64,000 nt of DNA from Flavobacteriaceae bacterium (lineage in GTDB: Bacteria; Bacteroidota; Bacteroidia; Flavobacteriales; Flavobacteriaceae): positions 20,269-84,268 of the forward strand of contig JAHEHF010000004.1 of assembly GCA_024644745.1 (NCBI GenBank), given 5' to 3'. Of the stretch, positions 1 to 9,427 are shown in pieces (within the stretch, counting starts at the first letter, position 1; every line of letters starts with the position of its first letter). The notes beneath the pieces were generated by a model, which had not been told where the DNA came from, did no database searches, and worked only from the letters and a program-made list of their open reading frames with translations. The position numbers were made by a program, and so were the translations under genes.

Positions 1-6
1 TTTACG

Positions 7-960
7 CTACAATAAAGCGTTGATGATCTGTGTTTCGGTGATCCCTTCTGCTTCAGCCTTATAGTTCTTTACGATCCTATGGTGCAGAATGCCATGTGCA
101 ACCGCCTGTACATCGGCTATGTCAGGAGAGTATTTACCATGAATCGCAGCGAAGGCCTTTGCCGCCAAAACCAAATTTTGGGAAGCCCTCGGTCCGGCAC
201 CCCAGTCAATATAATTTTTAACGATCTCAGGAGCATGTTCCTGATTGGGTCTTGTACGGGTTGCAAGTTTTACCGCGTATTCGACCACATTGTCTGCAAT
301 GGGAATTCTTCTGATCAGGTGCTGGTATTCTATGATATCCTTATGGGTGAAAACCGGGTTGACCACTATATCTTCATCGTTGGTTGTGTTCTTCGCCACA
401 AAAACTTCTTCCTTAAAAGATGGATAATCCAGATAGATTGAGAACATGAACCGGTCCAACTGAGCCTCGGGCAAGGGATAGGTGCCTTCCTGTTCTATTG
501 GGTTCTGCGTCGCAAGAACAAAAAACGGCAGGTCAAGACTAAAATGATGTCCGGCCACCGTTACCGATTTTTCCTGCATGGCCTCAAGCAACGCTGCCTG
601 TGTTTTTGGGGGTGTACGGTTGATTTCATCAGCCAGAATAATATTGGCAAAAATTGGTCCCTTAATAAATTTAAAATGTCGGTTCTCATCCAAAATCTCA
701 CTTCCAAGAATGTCTGAAGGCATGAGGTCGGGTGTGAATTGTATCCTTTTAAAATCAAGTCCCAGCGCTTTGGCAACCGTGTTCACCAATAAGGTTTTTG
801 CCAATCCGGGGACCCCGATCAAAAGGGAGTGGCCACCGCAAAGAACCGATAGCAATACATGATCAACGGCATCGTGCTGCCCGACGATCACTTTTCCTAT
901 CTCTTTTTTTAAGAGCTGGTAATTTTCGACAAGGCTGTTGATTTTGGAAACATCAGACAT
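7..960 (-). CDS. MoxR-family AAA+ ATPase
   Basis: MoxR-type AAA+ ATPases act as chaperones that mature or activate protein complexes, often with VWA-domain partners. The sequence shows a Walker A GVPGLAKT at about residues 49-56 and a Walker B LADEINRTPPKTQ with the acidic pair at 111-112. The C-terminal lid region carries GAGPRASQ, typical of this family. Length (317 aa) is normal. It starts 7 bases after the upstream parvulin gene stops, so it probably closes a foldase operon. VWA or BatA-like partners, if present, would lie to the left outside the window. The family call is secure; the client is unknown. Confidence 0.93.
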   Translation of the reverse strand: MSDVSKINSLVENYQLLKKEIGKVIVGQHDAVDHVLLSVLCGGHSLLIGVPGLAKTLLVNTVAKALGLDFKRIQFTPDLMPSDILGSEILDENRHFKFIKGPIFANIILADEINRTPPKTQAALLEAMQEKSVTVAGHHFSLDLPFFVLATQNPIEQEGTYPLPEAQLDRFMFSIYLDYPSFKEEVFVAKNTTNDEDIVVNPVFTHKDIIEYQHLIRRIPIADNVVEYAVKLATRTRPNQEHAPEIVKNYIDWGAGPRASQNLVLAAKAFAAIHGKYSPDIADVQAVAHGILHHRIVKNYKAEAEGITETQIINALL

Positions 961-966
961 ATAGCT

Positions 967-2310
967 CTATTTTTTGGCCCAATTGCTCTTGAATTCACAG
1001 GGCATGTAAACTTCATTGATGTTGACATAGGTATCCTGAATTTTGTCCTCAGACCATTTCTCTATGGATTCTGTTTTCTTTTTTTGCAGTGCCAGCTCCA
1101 TGATCTTTACATAATCCTCCTTGAGATCAGCTACGTGTGCCTCGGTTCTGCTTTTAAGCAAAAGGATCTTAAACATTTTTTTTCCTTCACGTGTTTGATC
1201 CAAGAACACCTCGCTGATTTCCCCTTCCTCCAGGTTACTCACCTTTGAATAGAGTTCCGGATCCATTCGAGTCAGGTCAAAGTGGGTATCGCCCGAAACG
1301 GGATTCATTAATACCCCGCCGCTCAAACGTGTGTCCTTATCCTGTGAATATTTTAAAACAGCTTCTTCAAAAGGAATTTCCATTTTTAGAATTTGCTGTC
1401 GGTATTTTGTCAAAGAGTCTTTGACCTTCTCTGCTGCATATTCATCTGCTTTGGGCTGCATCAGTATATGGTATACATCCCTTTGTTTCCCTTTGATTTT
1501 TTCCACCATCAGAATATGGTATCCAAAATCCGATTTGAAAGGCTGAGAAATTTCGCCTTCTTCCATACTGAAAGCCGCCTCTTTAAATTCCTTTACAAAG
1601 GCACTGTTTCTTTCAATGGAATAAAAACCACTGTTTTGGGTTACTCCCGGATCATCTGAATACAGAATGGCTTTCATTTTAAAATTACCTCCATCTTCCA
1701 CTTCTTTCTTGATCTCATTGAGTCGGTCTATGGTCTTCTGAATTTCCTGTTCTGTGGGTTCAACATTGAGAACAATTTGCGAAAGTTCGATCTCGGCCCC
1801 GATCTCGGGTAAATTGTCTTCTTCCTTCAGGCTATTGTAATACCTTTTCACCTCTTCAGGAGTAATATCAATATCGTCAGTCAGTTTCTGCTGCATTTTC
1901 TGGATCAGGAGACCTTCCTTTTCAACTCTGTACAATTCGTCCTTGAGCTCCTTCATATTCTCAAATCCGTAAAGCTCAAGCATTTTTTCAGGTGAGCCAA
2001 GCTGCTGGGTAAAATAATCCGTTTTGCGCTGCACCTGCTGCTGGATTTCTCCTTCATTGACCACCACACTGTCAATAACCGCATGATGCGCCAGTAATTT
2101 CCGGTTCATGATCCGCTCAAGCATTTCACAATCACTTATTTCTGCCTGTCCTCCGCTTTGCTGTATCAATTCCTGTTTAAAGGCATCAATTTCTGAATCC
2201 AATACAATATTGTCTCCAACAACGGTGGCAACTCCATCAATTTTTATCTTTTCCTGGGCCTGGATTTGCAACACAAAAGCCGCTATGGCAATAAAAAATA
2301 TTCTTTTCAT
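967..2310 (-). CDS. SurA-like periplasmic peptidylprolyl isomerase
   Basis: Periplasmic chaperone/foldase of the SurA type, expected to escort outer-membrane proteins. It has a signal peptide (MKRIFFIAIAAFVLQIQAQ), a SurA N-terminal helical region (about residues 20-160) and two parvulin-like segments, seen as SDDPGVTQNSGFYSI with FGYHILMVEK and a more divergent second copy (LSGGVLMNPVSGD). The ORF-track start at 2325 is a TTG lying inside the preceding gene. The ATG at 2310 lies just after that gene's stop and begins a clean signal peptide, so I chose it. It is second to last in a minus-strand run of three foldases and MoxR. Confidence 0.9.
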   Translation of the reverse strand: MKRIFFIAIAAFVLQIQAQEKIKIDGVATVVGDNIVLDSEIDAFKQELIQQSGGQAEISDCEMLERIMNRKLLAHHAVIDSVVVNEGEIQQQVQRKTDYFTQQLGSPEKMLELYGFENMKELKDELYRVEKEGLLIQKMQQKLTDDIDITPEEVKRYYNSLKEEDNLPEIGAEIELSQIVLNVEPTEQEIQKTIDRLNEIKKEVEDGGNFKMKAILYSDDPGVTQNSGFYSIERNSAFVKEFKEAAFSMEEGEISQPFKSDFGYHILMVEKIKGKQRDVYHILMQPKADEYAAEKVKDSLTKYRQQILKMEIPFEEAVLKYSQDKDTRLSGGVLMNPVSGDTHFDLTRMDPELYSKVSNLEEGEISEVFLDQTREGKKMFKILLLKSRTEAHVADLKEDYVKIMELALQKKKTESIEKWSEDKIQDTYVNINEVYMPCEFKSNWAKK

Positions 2311-2311
2311 C

Positions 2312-3142
2312 TTAATACTGTTCAAATTTTTTGTTTTTTATGGCGTCCACAATGATCGTTTTTTCAATACTATTCATGAGTTCAAGCTTTCGTTTGTGCA
2401 AGATCATTTGTCTGATTGTCGGAATCACGTAACTTTTAGGGGCAACTTCATTTCTATGAAGAATATCTCTAACTGTCAGCAAATATACTCCTAATGAATC
2501 TTCTTTCTGAATAAATTGATTCTTTTTTAAATTTTGCTCCTCCTTCAAAAAGCTAAGTTTTTTTTCAACTTCATTGTAATTTACCCAGATACTGTCATTG
2601 AAAGTAAATGAATAAAATTCAAGCTCCCTTTCCGTCAAAACCTGCAGATCTTCATCCTTGTCTGATTTAAACAATTTGATCAGTTCTTTTTTGTCGCTCA
2701 GGTCAGCACTGAAATGGATGTATTTTAATTGAATTAGATCCTCATTGAGCCTGTAAACATTTTTATTTGAATCGTAATAAAGATCTAAATCCTGTTCTGT
2801 GATCACTGTATCGAGCTCCTGCTGCAGCAATGCTTTCTTATAACGGTCTATCAAAAGCTCCTCTTCGTATTCTCTTACCAGTTTTTCGATCTCGTTATTG
2901 TCATCTTCTACATTGATCCTGGCCTTTTCCAGCATCAGTTCTTTGGTGGCCCATACTTTGATATAATTGTTCCGGTACAGCAAACTGTCTTCCTTACTAA
3001 GTCCCTCTGGTAAAACAGTATTCAGATCTGACGCATAAAGGTAATTGTCATTCACCCTTGCGACGACGCCTTCATCTATTATTTCCTGTTTACAGGAAAA
3101 CAAGGTGATACATATCAATATGCAGGTGATCATCCTTCTCAT
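2312..3142 (-). CDS. PpiC/SurA-like lipoprotein, degenerate parvulin
   Basis: The N-terminus MRRMITCILICITLFSC is a lipoprotein signal with the lipid-anchored Cys at residue 17. The following VARVNDNYLYASDLNTVLP resembles the start of SurA/PpiC foldases, and the middle is a charged helical region. I see no clear parvulin catalytic core, so it may act as a holding chaperone only. Its ATG overlaps the stop of the upstream PpiC gene by 4 bases (ATGA), so translation is probably coupled. Its stop lies one base before the ATG of the SurA-like gene. The placement supports a three-part foldase set; the exact role is inferred. Confidence 0.75.
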   Translation of the reverse strand: MRRMITCILICITLFSCKQEIIDEGVVARVNDNYLYASDLNTVLPEGLSKEDSLLYRNNYIKVWATKELMLEKARINVEDDNNEIEKLVREYEEELLIDRYKKALLQQELDTVITEQDLDLYYDSNKNVYRLNEDLIQLKYIHFSADLSDKKELIKLFKSDKDEDLQVLTERELEFYSFTFNDSIWVNYNEVEKKLSFLKEEQNLKKNQFIQKEDSLGVYLLTVRDILHRNEVAPKSYVIPTIRQMILHKRKLELMNSIEKTIIVDAIKNKKFEQY

Positions 3143-5034
3143 ACCTTATTCGAAAACCGCAGTTTCAGCTCTCTGTAGTTTTTATGGTTTAGTTTTACTT
3201 TGTAGGTATTCCTTAAATTTTCCACCCACTGTTTTTCAAGGTGATTCTGATAATCGTTCATCACCTCTCCTCTGGCTTCCATCAGTTCTTTTTGTTGCGG
3301 CTCAAAGATTTCAGATGCCTTGATGATGGTATAGTTATTTTTTTCTTCTTCAAAAATTTCAGAAACACCTTGTTCAAACTGATACTGTGAAGGAAGTTTC
3401 AAACTACCTTCCTCTAATTTTCCCTTACTGAATAAAACATGAATGGTGGCACCTTCATTGACAAGGCTTTTGATGCTATCAGCCGGCAGTTCCTGCTGCA
3501 TATATTCCCGAACGATCTCAGCCTTTTCCCTTTTAGTGCAGCTTGCAATGGTGAATGCCGCCCTTTTTTTCCAGACATATTCATCTCTTCGCTGCTCAAA
3601 AAACCGTTCCAAACCAAGGGAATCCTTTTCAGCTCTTTCCCAAATTTCCTTTTGCAACAATTCAAACAAAAGCAATCCATCACGGTATTCCTGATAGGTC
3701 AGTGCAAATTCCTGACTGGTCTCCTCGAGATGTGCCTTGTAATAATCGATGATCATCGCATTTTTAAATTCTTCAAACAGGTCGCCGGTGTTTTTTTGTT
3801 TTGACTGCTTACTGAATTCATAAAGATCATTTGCAGTATAATACTCATTAACAATCCTTAAAATTGTATCATTTTTATTTTTCATTTCAGCAGATCCAGC
3901 ATAGGCATACACTTTGTCCCGGTCTGTTGCTATGTCATAATCCATAGCTATTTTTTGCGCCAGGGATCTTTCAACATAGCCTGCCCTGCTGCTGTTTTTG
4001 ACTTTGCCCTCAAGTCTCGAATGGAGATCTGCAAAAGAAGGAACCGGATATTTCTTGAGTAGCTTTAAAATGTGCCATCCATAAGCCGATTGAAAGGGCT
4101 CTGAAAAATCTCCCTCTTTTTTCAGGCCGAATGCGACCTCTTCAAAGGGCTTGATCATTCTGCCTGTACCGAATTTTGGCAATACGCCTCCCTTTTGAGC
4201 GGAACTCGGATCATCTGAATGATCTTTGGCTATGGTACCAAAATCGCCTCCCTGCTCCAGCTTTTTATAAATGTCGTCAATTTTTTGCCTGGCGGAATCA
4301 CCATTCAGGCTATCATTTTTAGCCATGATATGTGCAACCTGAACTTCCCCCGGGGATTTTCTTTTGTCATTGACCTTTAATATATGGTAGCCAAACTGTG
4401 TCCTGAAAGGGCTTGAAATTTCTCCGATTTCGGTGTTGTACGCTGCATTTTCAAAGGGGTAAACCATGGAAAAAGCAGAAAAATAACCCAGATCACCATA
4501 ATTTATTTTAACTGAAGGATCCTCTGAATATGTTTTCGCAACACTGTCGAAAGGGTCACCCGCAAGAATACTGGCTCTTGCCTCAAGAATTCTTTGATAA
4601 GCCTCAAGTGTATCTTTAGGAGCTGCATTTTCCTCCAGTTTTAGCAGAATGTGACTTGCACGTACTTCTTCAATGGTCCTTTCATAAGCCTCTTTGATCA
4701 GGCCTTCTGTTGCCTCCGGGTTTTGCAGATAAGGTTGTATGAGTTGCTCCCTGTACTTTTGCAGTTCTTCAATATAGGTGTTTGAAGTGTCCAGACCCAT
4801 GTCACGGGCCTGTCTCAGTTTCAGTTTAAAATCAACGAAAAGATCAAAATATTCCTTAAAATCCTTTTGCTGCTCATCAACCAGGATGTCCTTGTTCTTT
4901 TCAAAGACCCTTATAAACTCATCATTATAAACCTCTTCACCCTCAATACTGAAAAGCACCTTGTCCTGATCCTGAGCCTGCATCAGGCCCCCAATAAGAA
5001 GTGCAGATAAGATGACAACTTTTTTTATCCTCAT
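3139..5034 (-). CDS. Periplasmic peptidylprolyl isomerase, two parvulin domains
   Basis: PpiC-type foldase with a signal peptide (MRIKKVVILSALLIGGLMQAQ) and two rotamase domains. The first shows EVRASHILLKL, YSEDPSVKINYGDLGYF and FGYHILKVND; the second shows VQVAHIMAKND, DDPSSAQKGGVLPKFGTG and YGWHILKLL. A long C-terminal helical region follows. The ORF track begins at 5079 with a TTG. The ATG at 5034 gives a proper signal peptide and is preferred, making about 631 aa. First gene of a foldase operon running to moxR. Homologues are widespread in flavobacteria, where they are expected to help outer-membrane and secreted proteins fold. Confidence 0.9.
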   Translation of the reverse strand: MRIKKVVILSALLIGGLMQAQDQDKVLFSIEGEEVYNDEFIRVFEKNKDILVDEQQKDFKEYFDLFVDFKLKLRQARDMGLDTSNTYIEELQKYREQLIQPYLQNPEATEGLIKEAYERTIEEVRASHILLKLEENAAPKDTLEAYQRILEARASILAGDPFDSVAKTYSEDPSVKINYGDLGYFSAFSMVYPFENAAYNTEIGEISSPFRTQFGYHILKVNDKRKSPGEVQVAHIMAKNDSLNGDSARQKIDDIYKKLEQGGDFGTIAKDHSDDPSSAQKGGVLPKFGTGRMIKPFEEVAFGLKKEGDFSEPFQSAYGWHILKLLKKYPVPSFADLHSRLEGKVKNSSRAGYVERSLAQKIAMDYDIATDRDKVYAYAGSAEMKNKNDTILRIVNEYYTANDLYEFSKQSKQKNTGDLFEEFKNAMIIDYYKAHLEETSQEFALTYQEYRDGLLLFELLQKEIWERAEKDSLGLERFFEQRRDEYVWKKRAAFTIASCTKREKAEIVREYMQQELPADSIKSLVNEGATIHVLFSKGKLEEGSLKLPSQYQFEQGVSEIFEEEKNNYTIIKASEIFEPQQKELMEARGEVMNDYQNHLEKQWVENLRNTYKVKLNHKNYRELKLRFSNKV

Positions 5035-5116
5035 TTTCAAATGTTTCCTATCTGTTTTGGATTTGATTAAAACGGTCAAAAATATTTTTTATTTTTTAAA
5101 ACAGCTGTTAAAAATA

Positions 5117-5398
5117 TCACAAAGAAATAACGCCCTCCACCTTGGAAACCTCTTGATATTTTAAGATTATTGTATCTGCCGATTCCATTTTTACCAAAAT
5201 GGTTAGACTTGTATATTTCCCTGTTTTAGACGGTTTTGAACTGATTACTGCCCCCAGATTGTCAAAGATGGTTTCGATTTCTTTGAATTTTTCATCACTC
5301 GAAGGAATGATAAACTTAAACATGTATTTTGTGGGAAAAGTAGTGGTCTCTATGAGGCTCACTTTCAATTTTTTATAAAATTCAGACTCCTTGCTCAT
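5117..5398 (-). CDS. DUF493 (YbeD/UPF0250) family protein
   Basis: Small 93-residue cytoplasmic protein. The central MFKFIIPSSDEKFKEIETIF and SKTGKYTSLTILVKM match the ferredoxin-like DUF493/YbeD fold, a family without a firmly established function. It is transcribed away from the P-loop gene at 5486 and has its own minus-strand -7 box just upstream. About 80 bases separate its stop from the foldase operon, so it may be read into that operon or stand alone. Confidence 0.85.
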   Translation of the reverse strand: MSKESEFYKKLKVSLIETTTFPTKYMFKFIIPSSDEKFKEIETIFDNLGAVISSKPSKTGKYTSLTILVKMESADTIILKYQEVSKVEGVISL

Positions 5399-5426
5399 CG
5401 CTCAATATTTCAATTTTTAAAGTCTA

Positions 5427-5434
5427 CAAATTTA
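5427..5434 (-). promoter_or_regulatory. Bacteroidota -7 box for the DUF493 gene
   Basis: The minus strand reads TAAATTTG, a perfect TAnnTTTG -7 element, about 29 bases before the ATG at 5398. No good TTG -33 element is seen at the usual spacing. Confidence 0.5.
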
Positions 5435-5449
5435 CAATTATTATTTTCT

Positions 5450-5457
5450 TAATTTTG
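5450..5457 (+). promoter_or_regulatory. Bacteroidota -7 box for the P-loop gene
   Basis: TAATTTTG matches TAnnTTTG and sits 28 bases before the TTG start at 5486, facing away from the DUF493 promoter. The -33 region is poor. Confidence 0.45.
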
Positions 5458-5485
5458 AATTTGGAATAAGAATAATTCTCAATCC

Positions 5486-6025
5486 TTGAAACAGCAAAAA
5501 ATAGTCATAACCGGAGGTCCCGGGACCGGTAAATCTACGGTCATTGAAAAATTAATGAAACTGGAGTTTACCTGTATGCCTGAAATTTCAAGAATGATTA
5601 CAAGAGAGGCCCAGCAGACAGGAGTTGAACAATTGTTTTTAAAAGAGCCTTTGCTGTTCAGTGAAATGCTGCTACAGGGCAGAATCGATCAGTTTCAGAA
5701 CGCTGAGGAACTGGGCCATGATATTGTTTTTTTTGACCGAGGAATTCCCGATATTTTCGGATATCTTAATTACGTACAACTGGATTATCCCATGAATTTT
5801 TTCCGTCAAAGCATAAAATTCAGATACAACAAAATTTTTATGATGCCTCCCTGGAAGGACATTTATCGAACAGATAATGAAAGATACGAGACCTACGAGC
5901 AATCCCTGGTTATTTATGATTTCCTGGTCAAAGCTTATCAAAAGCTGGATTATGAAATTATTACGGTTCCTGAAAACAAAATAGAAAGCAGGGTGGAATT
6001 TATTTTAAATGCGTTGGAATCATAA
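5486..6025 (+). CDS. P-loop NTPase, NadR/Ttd14-like (AAA_28)
   Basis: A 179-residue ATP/GTP-binding protein with Walker A GGPGTGKST at about residues 9-17 and DRGIPDIFGYLNY as the likely second acidic motif. The layout resembles the AAA_28 kinase-like family related to the NadR C-terminal domain and Ttd14, but the substrate is unknown. The start is a TTG: an in-frame stop lies 28 bases upstream and no ATG lies between it and the Walker A motif. The stop is followed after one base by the ATG of recQ, so the two genes are probably an operon with fmt. Confidence 0.85.
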   Translation: MKQQKIVITGGPGTGKSTVIEKLMKLEFTCMPEISRMITREAQQTGVEQLFLKEPLLFSEMLLQGRIDQFQNAEELGHDIVFFDRGIPDIFGYLNYVQLDYPMNFFRQSIKFRYNKIFMMPPWKDIYRTDNERYETYEQSLVIYDFLVKAYQKLDYEIITVPENKIESRVEFILNALES

Positions 6026-6026
6026 G

Positions 6027-7928
6027 ATGGAAAGGGCTCAGGAATTGCTGTTAAAACACTGGGGGTACCAATATTTCAAGGAACCTCAGGCTGCTGTCAT
6101 AGAAAATGTCCTCAAACAAAAGGACAGCTTTGTCATGCTGCCCACGGGTGCCGGAAAATCACTATGCTATCAACTCCCCTCCCTGATGATGGAAGGGATC
6201 TGTCTTGTCATTTCACCTCTGATAGCCCTCATGGAAGACCAGGTACAGAGTCTTGAAAAAAAAGGAATCAGGGGAATGATGCTGAGTTCCAAACTCAACA
6301 GGCATGAAACCATCATGGCTTTTGACAATTTGCAGTTTGGCGGCTACAAATTTCTATACCTTTCTCCTGAAAAATTACAATCTGAATTCATTCAGGAGAA
6401 AATTGCCCAACTCAAACTTTGCCTGATCGCCATTGATGAGGCACATTGTATTTCAGAATGGGGGCATGATTTCAGACCAGCTTATATGAAAATACCTGCT
6501 TTGACAGCACTGCACCCTGAAACCCCTCTCATTGCCTTAACCGCATCTGCCACACCCCGGGTCAAAGAGGACATCATGGAACATTTACAACTTGAGAAGG
6601 CCCAGGTCTTTGAAAGATCCTTTGCAAGACCCAATCTTAAAATTAAAATGCTTCGCACCGAAGATATTCTGGGCACCCTGTGCCAGCTGTTAAAGCCGCT
6701 TACAGAACCAGCTATTGTTTATGTGGGAACAAGAAAAGATTCCATTCAGTTCTCAAATTACCTGAACCGGCAAAATATAGCTGCCACTTCATACCACGGG
6801 GGGCTTTCAAATGATGAAAAAACCAGGAAACTCCTCAGCTGGAAACAGGAAACAAATCCGGTTATGGTGGCAACCAATGCATTTGGAATGGGAATCGATA
6901 AGGCCAATGTGAGAATGATCATTCATACCCACCTTCCTCAAAGTCCTGAAAACTATATGCAGGAAATTGGACGTGCAGGAAGAGATCAGGTCAATTCAAG
7001 TGCGCTGCTGCTCTATAATGATGGTATCATTCACAATAGCAGGAACATGTTAGAGAAGACAATGGCCACAGCTGAATTTTGTAAAAAAGTATACAAGAAG
7101 CTGAATGATTATTACCAAATTGGGCAGGGTGAATTGTCAGAATCAATTTTTGATTTTGACCTCCAGGAGTTCAGCAGGACCTATAAACTCCCATTGGTGA
7201 AAACCTTAACAGCCATCAACCACTTGCATCATGAAAATGTATTGTTTTACAATCAATATCCGAATCAACGCTCAAGAGTAAGAGTCATAGAAAAAGGGAA
7301 CAGGCTTTACGACATCCAGCACCAGCAAAAAACACCGGGCAAGGTATTACAGCTTTTGTTGAGAAATTACGGGGGGATCCATGACCAGATGATCACCATA
7401 AGTGAGGGACTGCTTGCACAAAAATTGAATCTGAACTTCAAAGAGGTTGTCGCTGCGCTTCACTTGCTTGACAATGATCAAGTCATCAGCTATAAAAGAG
7501 CTACTGAGCTTATTCAACTCAAATTTCTTGTTCCCAGAGAAGACAATTTTGTTTATCACGCCATCTCCAGACATGTCGAATTAAGAAATAAAACCAAATT
7601 ATCGAAATCAAAGGCCATGCGGCTTCTGATAGAGAACAACCATCTTTGCCGGCAAGTTCAGTTGCTTTCCTATTTTGGCGAAAAGGATATTCAAGATTGT
7701 GGCCTGTGTGATGTATGTTTGGATAAAAATAAAACGGCACGGATAAATTATCGTTCCATGGCAATAAAAATACAGGGCTTATTTCAAGGTTCCGGTTCCC
7801 TAAATGCCAATGAAATAGCTATGGCGCTCGAGCTCGATAAAAAAGATGTGGTAAAAACCTTGCAATTAATGGTTGAAAGCAATTCTATCCGTTTAAATTT
7901 GCAGAAGAAATTTGAATGGGTGGAATGA
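6027..7928 (+). CDS. recQ: ATP-dependent DNA helicase RecQ (short form)
   Basis: 3'-5' DNA helicase for recombination and fork repair. Motif I is MLPTGAGKS, the helicase box is IDEAHCISEWGHDFR, and motif VI is QEIGRAGRD. The RQC zinc site is intact (CRQVQLLSYFGE, then CGLCDVC). The C-terminus ends with a short winged-helix-like region, and no HRDC domain is seen, which explains the 634-residue length. The ORF-track start at 6009 lies inside the upstream gene. The ATG at 6027, just after its stop, gives MERAQELLLKHWGYQYF, the usual RecQ beginning. The stop overlaps the fmt start (ATGA). A second, longer RecQ is encoded at 16.7-18.9 kb. Confidence 0.93.
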   Translation: MERAQELLLKHWGYQYFKEPQAAVIENVLKQKDSFVMLPTGAGKSLCYQLPSLMMEGICLVISPLIALMEDQVQSLEKKGIRGMMLSSKLNRHETIMAFDNLQFGGYKFLYLSPEKLQSEFIQEKIAQLKLCLIAIDEAHCISEWGHDFRPAYMKIPALTALHPETPLIALTASATPRVKEDIMEHLQLEKAQVFERSFARPNLKIKMLRTEDILGTLCQLLKPLTEPAIVYVGTRKDSIQFSNYLNRQNIAATSYHGGLSNDEKTRKLLSWKQETNPVMVATNAFGMGIDKANVRMIIHTHLPQSPENYMQEIGRAGRDQVNSSALLLYNDGIIHNSRNMLEKTMATAEFCKKVYKKLNDYYQIGQGELSESIFDFDLQEFSRTYKLPLVKTLTAINHLHHENVLFYNQYPNQRSRVRVIEKGNRLYDIQHQQKTPGKVLQLLLRNYGGIHDQMITISEGLLAQKLNLNFKEVVAALHLLDNDQVISYKRATELIQLKFLVPREDNFVYHAISRHVELRNKTKLSKSKAMRLLIENNHLCRQVQLLSYFGEKDIQDCGLCDVCLDKNKTARINYRSMAIKIQGLFQGSGSLNANEIAMALELDKKDVVKTLQLMVESNSIRLNLQKKFEWVE

Positions 7929-8869
7929 AAGATATTCGCATTGTTTTTATGGGTACGCCCGACTTCGCCGTGGCTTCGTTAAAAAGACTGATAGAATCAG
8001 GTTATCATATCGTTGGGGTCATAACCGCCCCTGACAGGCCTGCAGGAAGAGGCCGCAAATTAAATGAATCTGCCGTAAAAAAATATGCCCTTTCGCAGGG
8101 TCTTGAAGTTTTGCAGCCGACCAATTTAAAGGACCCTGTTTTTTTAAATCAATTGGATGCATTAAAACCTGACCTTCAAGTCGTAGTTGCATTCAGGATG
8201 CTTCCGGTTCAGGTCTGGAGCAATCCCAAACTCGGCACTTTTAACCTGCATGCCTCCCTGTTACCCGATTACAGAGGGGCTGCCCCGATCAACTGGGCCA
8301 TAATCAATGGAGAGAATCAAACCGGAGTCACTACTTTTTTCATTAATGAGGACATTGACACAGGCGCTATTTTGAAACAGGAGCGTATTTCAATAGGAGA
8401 TTCAGAAACAGCAGGAGAACTCCATGACAAGTTGATGGACCAGGGCAGCAAGCTCGTACTGGACACCGTTGAAATGATTATTGACGGTCACGCAGATCCC
8501 ATACCTCAGGAAGACAAGACGGAAAAACTGGCCCCGAAGCTCAATAAGGAGAATTGCAGGATCAACTGGAATTGGCCCAAAAAGAAAATATTTGACCTGA
8601 TCAGAGGCCTCAGCCCTTATCCTGGTGCCTGGACGATGCTGCACAATGGAACAGAAACCATTGAGCTCAAAATTTACAGAACGAAAATGATTGATGAATC
8701 CCATCAGAAGGAAGCAGGAAGTCTGCTCATCTCTAAGAAGAAAATCATGGTTGCGGTGGCAGGAGGATACATTGACATCCTTGAATTAAAAATGGCAGGG
8801 AAGCGTAAAATGGATGCCCTGAGTTTACGCAACGGATATGATTTCAAAGAGAATTGCAAATTGATCTAA
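7925..8869 (+). CDS. fmt: Methionyl-tRNA formyltransferase
   Basis: Formylates Met-tRNAfMet for translation initiation using 10-formyl-THF. It shows the N-terminal FMGTPDFAVASL, the formyl-transfer motif NLHASLLPDYRGAAP with its Asn and His, and the partner Asp in EDIDTGAIL. The C-terminal tRNA-binding domain follows (residues about 205-315). The ATG at 7925 overlaps the recQ stop by four bases and gives MKDIRIVFMGTPDFAV; the ORF-track start three codons earlier is less likely. Length (314 aa) is normal. Confidence 0.96.
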   Translation: MKDIRIVFMGTPDFAVASLKRLIESGYHIVGVITAPDRPAGRGRKLNESAVKKYALSQGLEVLQPTNLKDPVFLNQLDALKPDLQVVVAFRMLPVQVWSNPKLGTFNLHASLLPDYRGAAPINWAIINGENQTGVTTFFINEDIDTGAILKQERISIGDSETAGELHDKLMDQGSKLVLDTVEMIIDGHADPIPQEDKTEKLAPKLNKENCRINWNWPKKKIFDLIRGLSPYPGAWTMLHNGTETIELKIYRTKMIDESHQKEAGSLLISKKKIMVAVAGGYIDILELKMAGKRKMDALSLRNGYDFKENCKLI

Positions 8870-8975
8870 ACACAATAATGGTAAGGACTTAGGGACATTT
8901 TACTTCATTATTTCCAAGTTTATCAACAAATTGAAGTTAATTATTAACAATATGAACCTTTTTGAGGCCTAAAAC

Positions 8976-9006
8976 TTGCGTAAACCCTTATAAAATCTAT
9001 ATTTGT
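8976..9006 (+). promoter_or_regulatory. Promoter of the HU gene
   Basis: CTTG at 8976-8979, 19 bases, then a perfect TATATTTG at 8999-9006. This matches the Bacteroidota housekeeping promoter (TTG, N19, TAnnTTTG). Transcription would start near 9012, giving an A/T-rich leader of about 50 bases before the HU ATG at 9062. The tRNA-Met gene has the same arrangement. Confidence 0.75.
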
Positions 9007-9061
9007 TATGCTATTGAAAGGCAAAAAAATGAATATTTAACCAATTTTAAAATTTTTAATT

Positions 9062-9334
9062 ATGAACAAATCAGATTTAATTGAATCTATGGCAACTAAT
9101 GCCGGGATTTCAAAAGCTGCTGCTGGAAAAGCATTAGACGCTATGATGAAGAGCATCACAGGTGAATTAATGACAGGGGGTAGAGTATCATTGGTAGGAT
9201 TCGGTTCTTTTTCAGTTTCTGAAAGAGCTGCTAGAGACGGAAGAAATCCTCAAACTGGAGCTACAATAAAAATACCTGCAAGAAAGGTTGTTAAATTTAA
9301 GGCAGGATCTGAATTAAAAGATTCAGTGAACTAG
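9062..9334 (+). CDS. hup: HU-type nucleoid DNA-binding protein
   Basis: 90-residue histone-like protein that bends and compacts [28 protein letters not shown] is the dimerisation helix pair, [22 protein letters not shown] is the HU signature, and [17 protein letters not shown] ends the DNA-binding arm. It is a single-gene unit with a strong promoter and its own terminator, as expected of an abundant protein. The upstream leader has few purines near the start, as is common in this phylum. Confidence 0.96.
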   Translation: MNKSDLIESMATNAGISKAAAGKALDAMMKSITGELMTGGRVSLVGFGSFSVSERAARDGRNPQTGATIKIPARKVVKFKAGSELKDSVN

Positions 9335-9356
9335 TCAATCACAACGAAATTTATAT

Positions 9357-9387
9357 AAAAACCCTCTTTTTTCGGAGGGTTTTTTTA
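9357..9387 (+). terminator. Rho-independent terminator after HU
   Basis: The inverted repeat ACCCTC / GAGGGT is extended by A4/T4 and followed by a T-run (GGGTTTTTTT), 22 bases after the HU stop. Confidence 0.9.
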
Positions 9388-9427
9388 TTAATTATTTTTT
9401 TGTACATTTAATCAGAACTTATTTAGT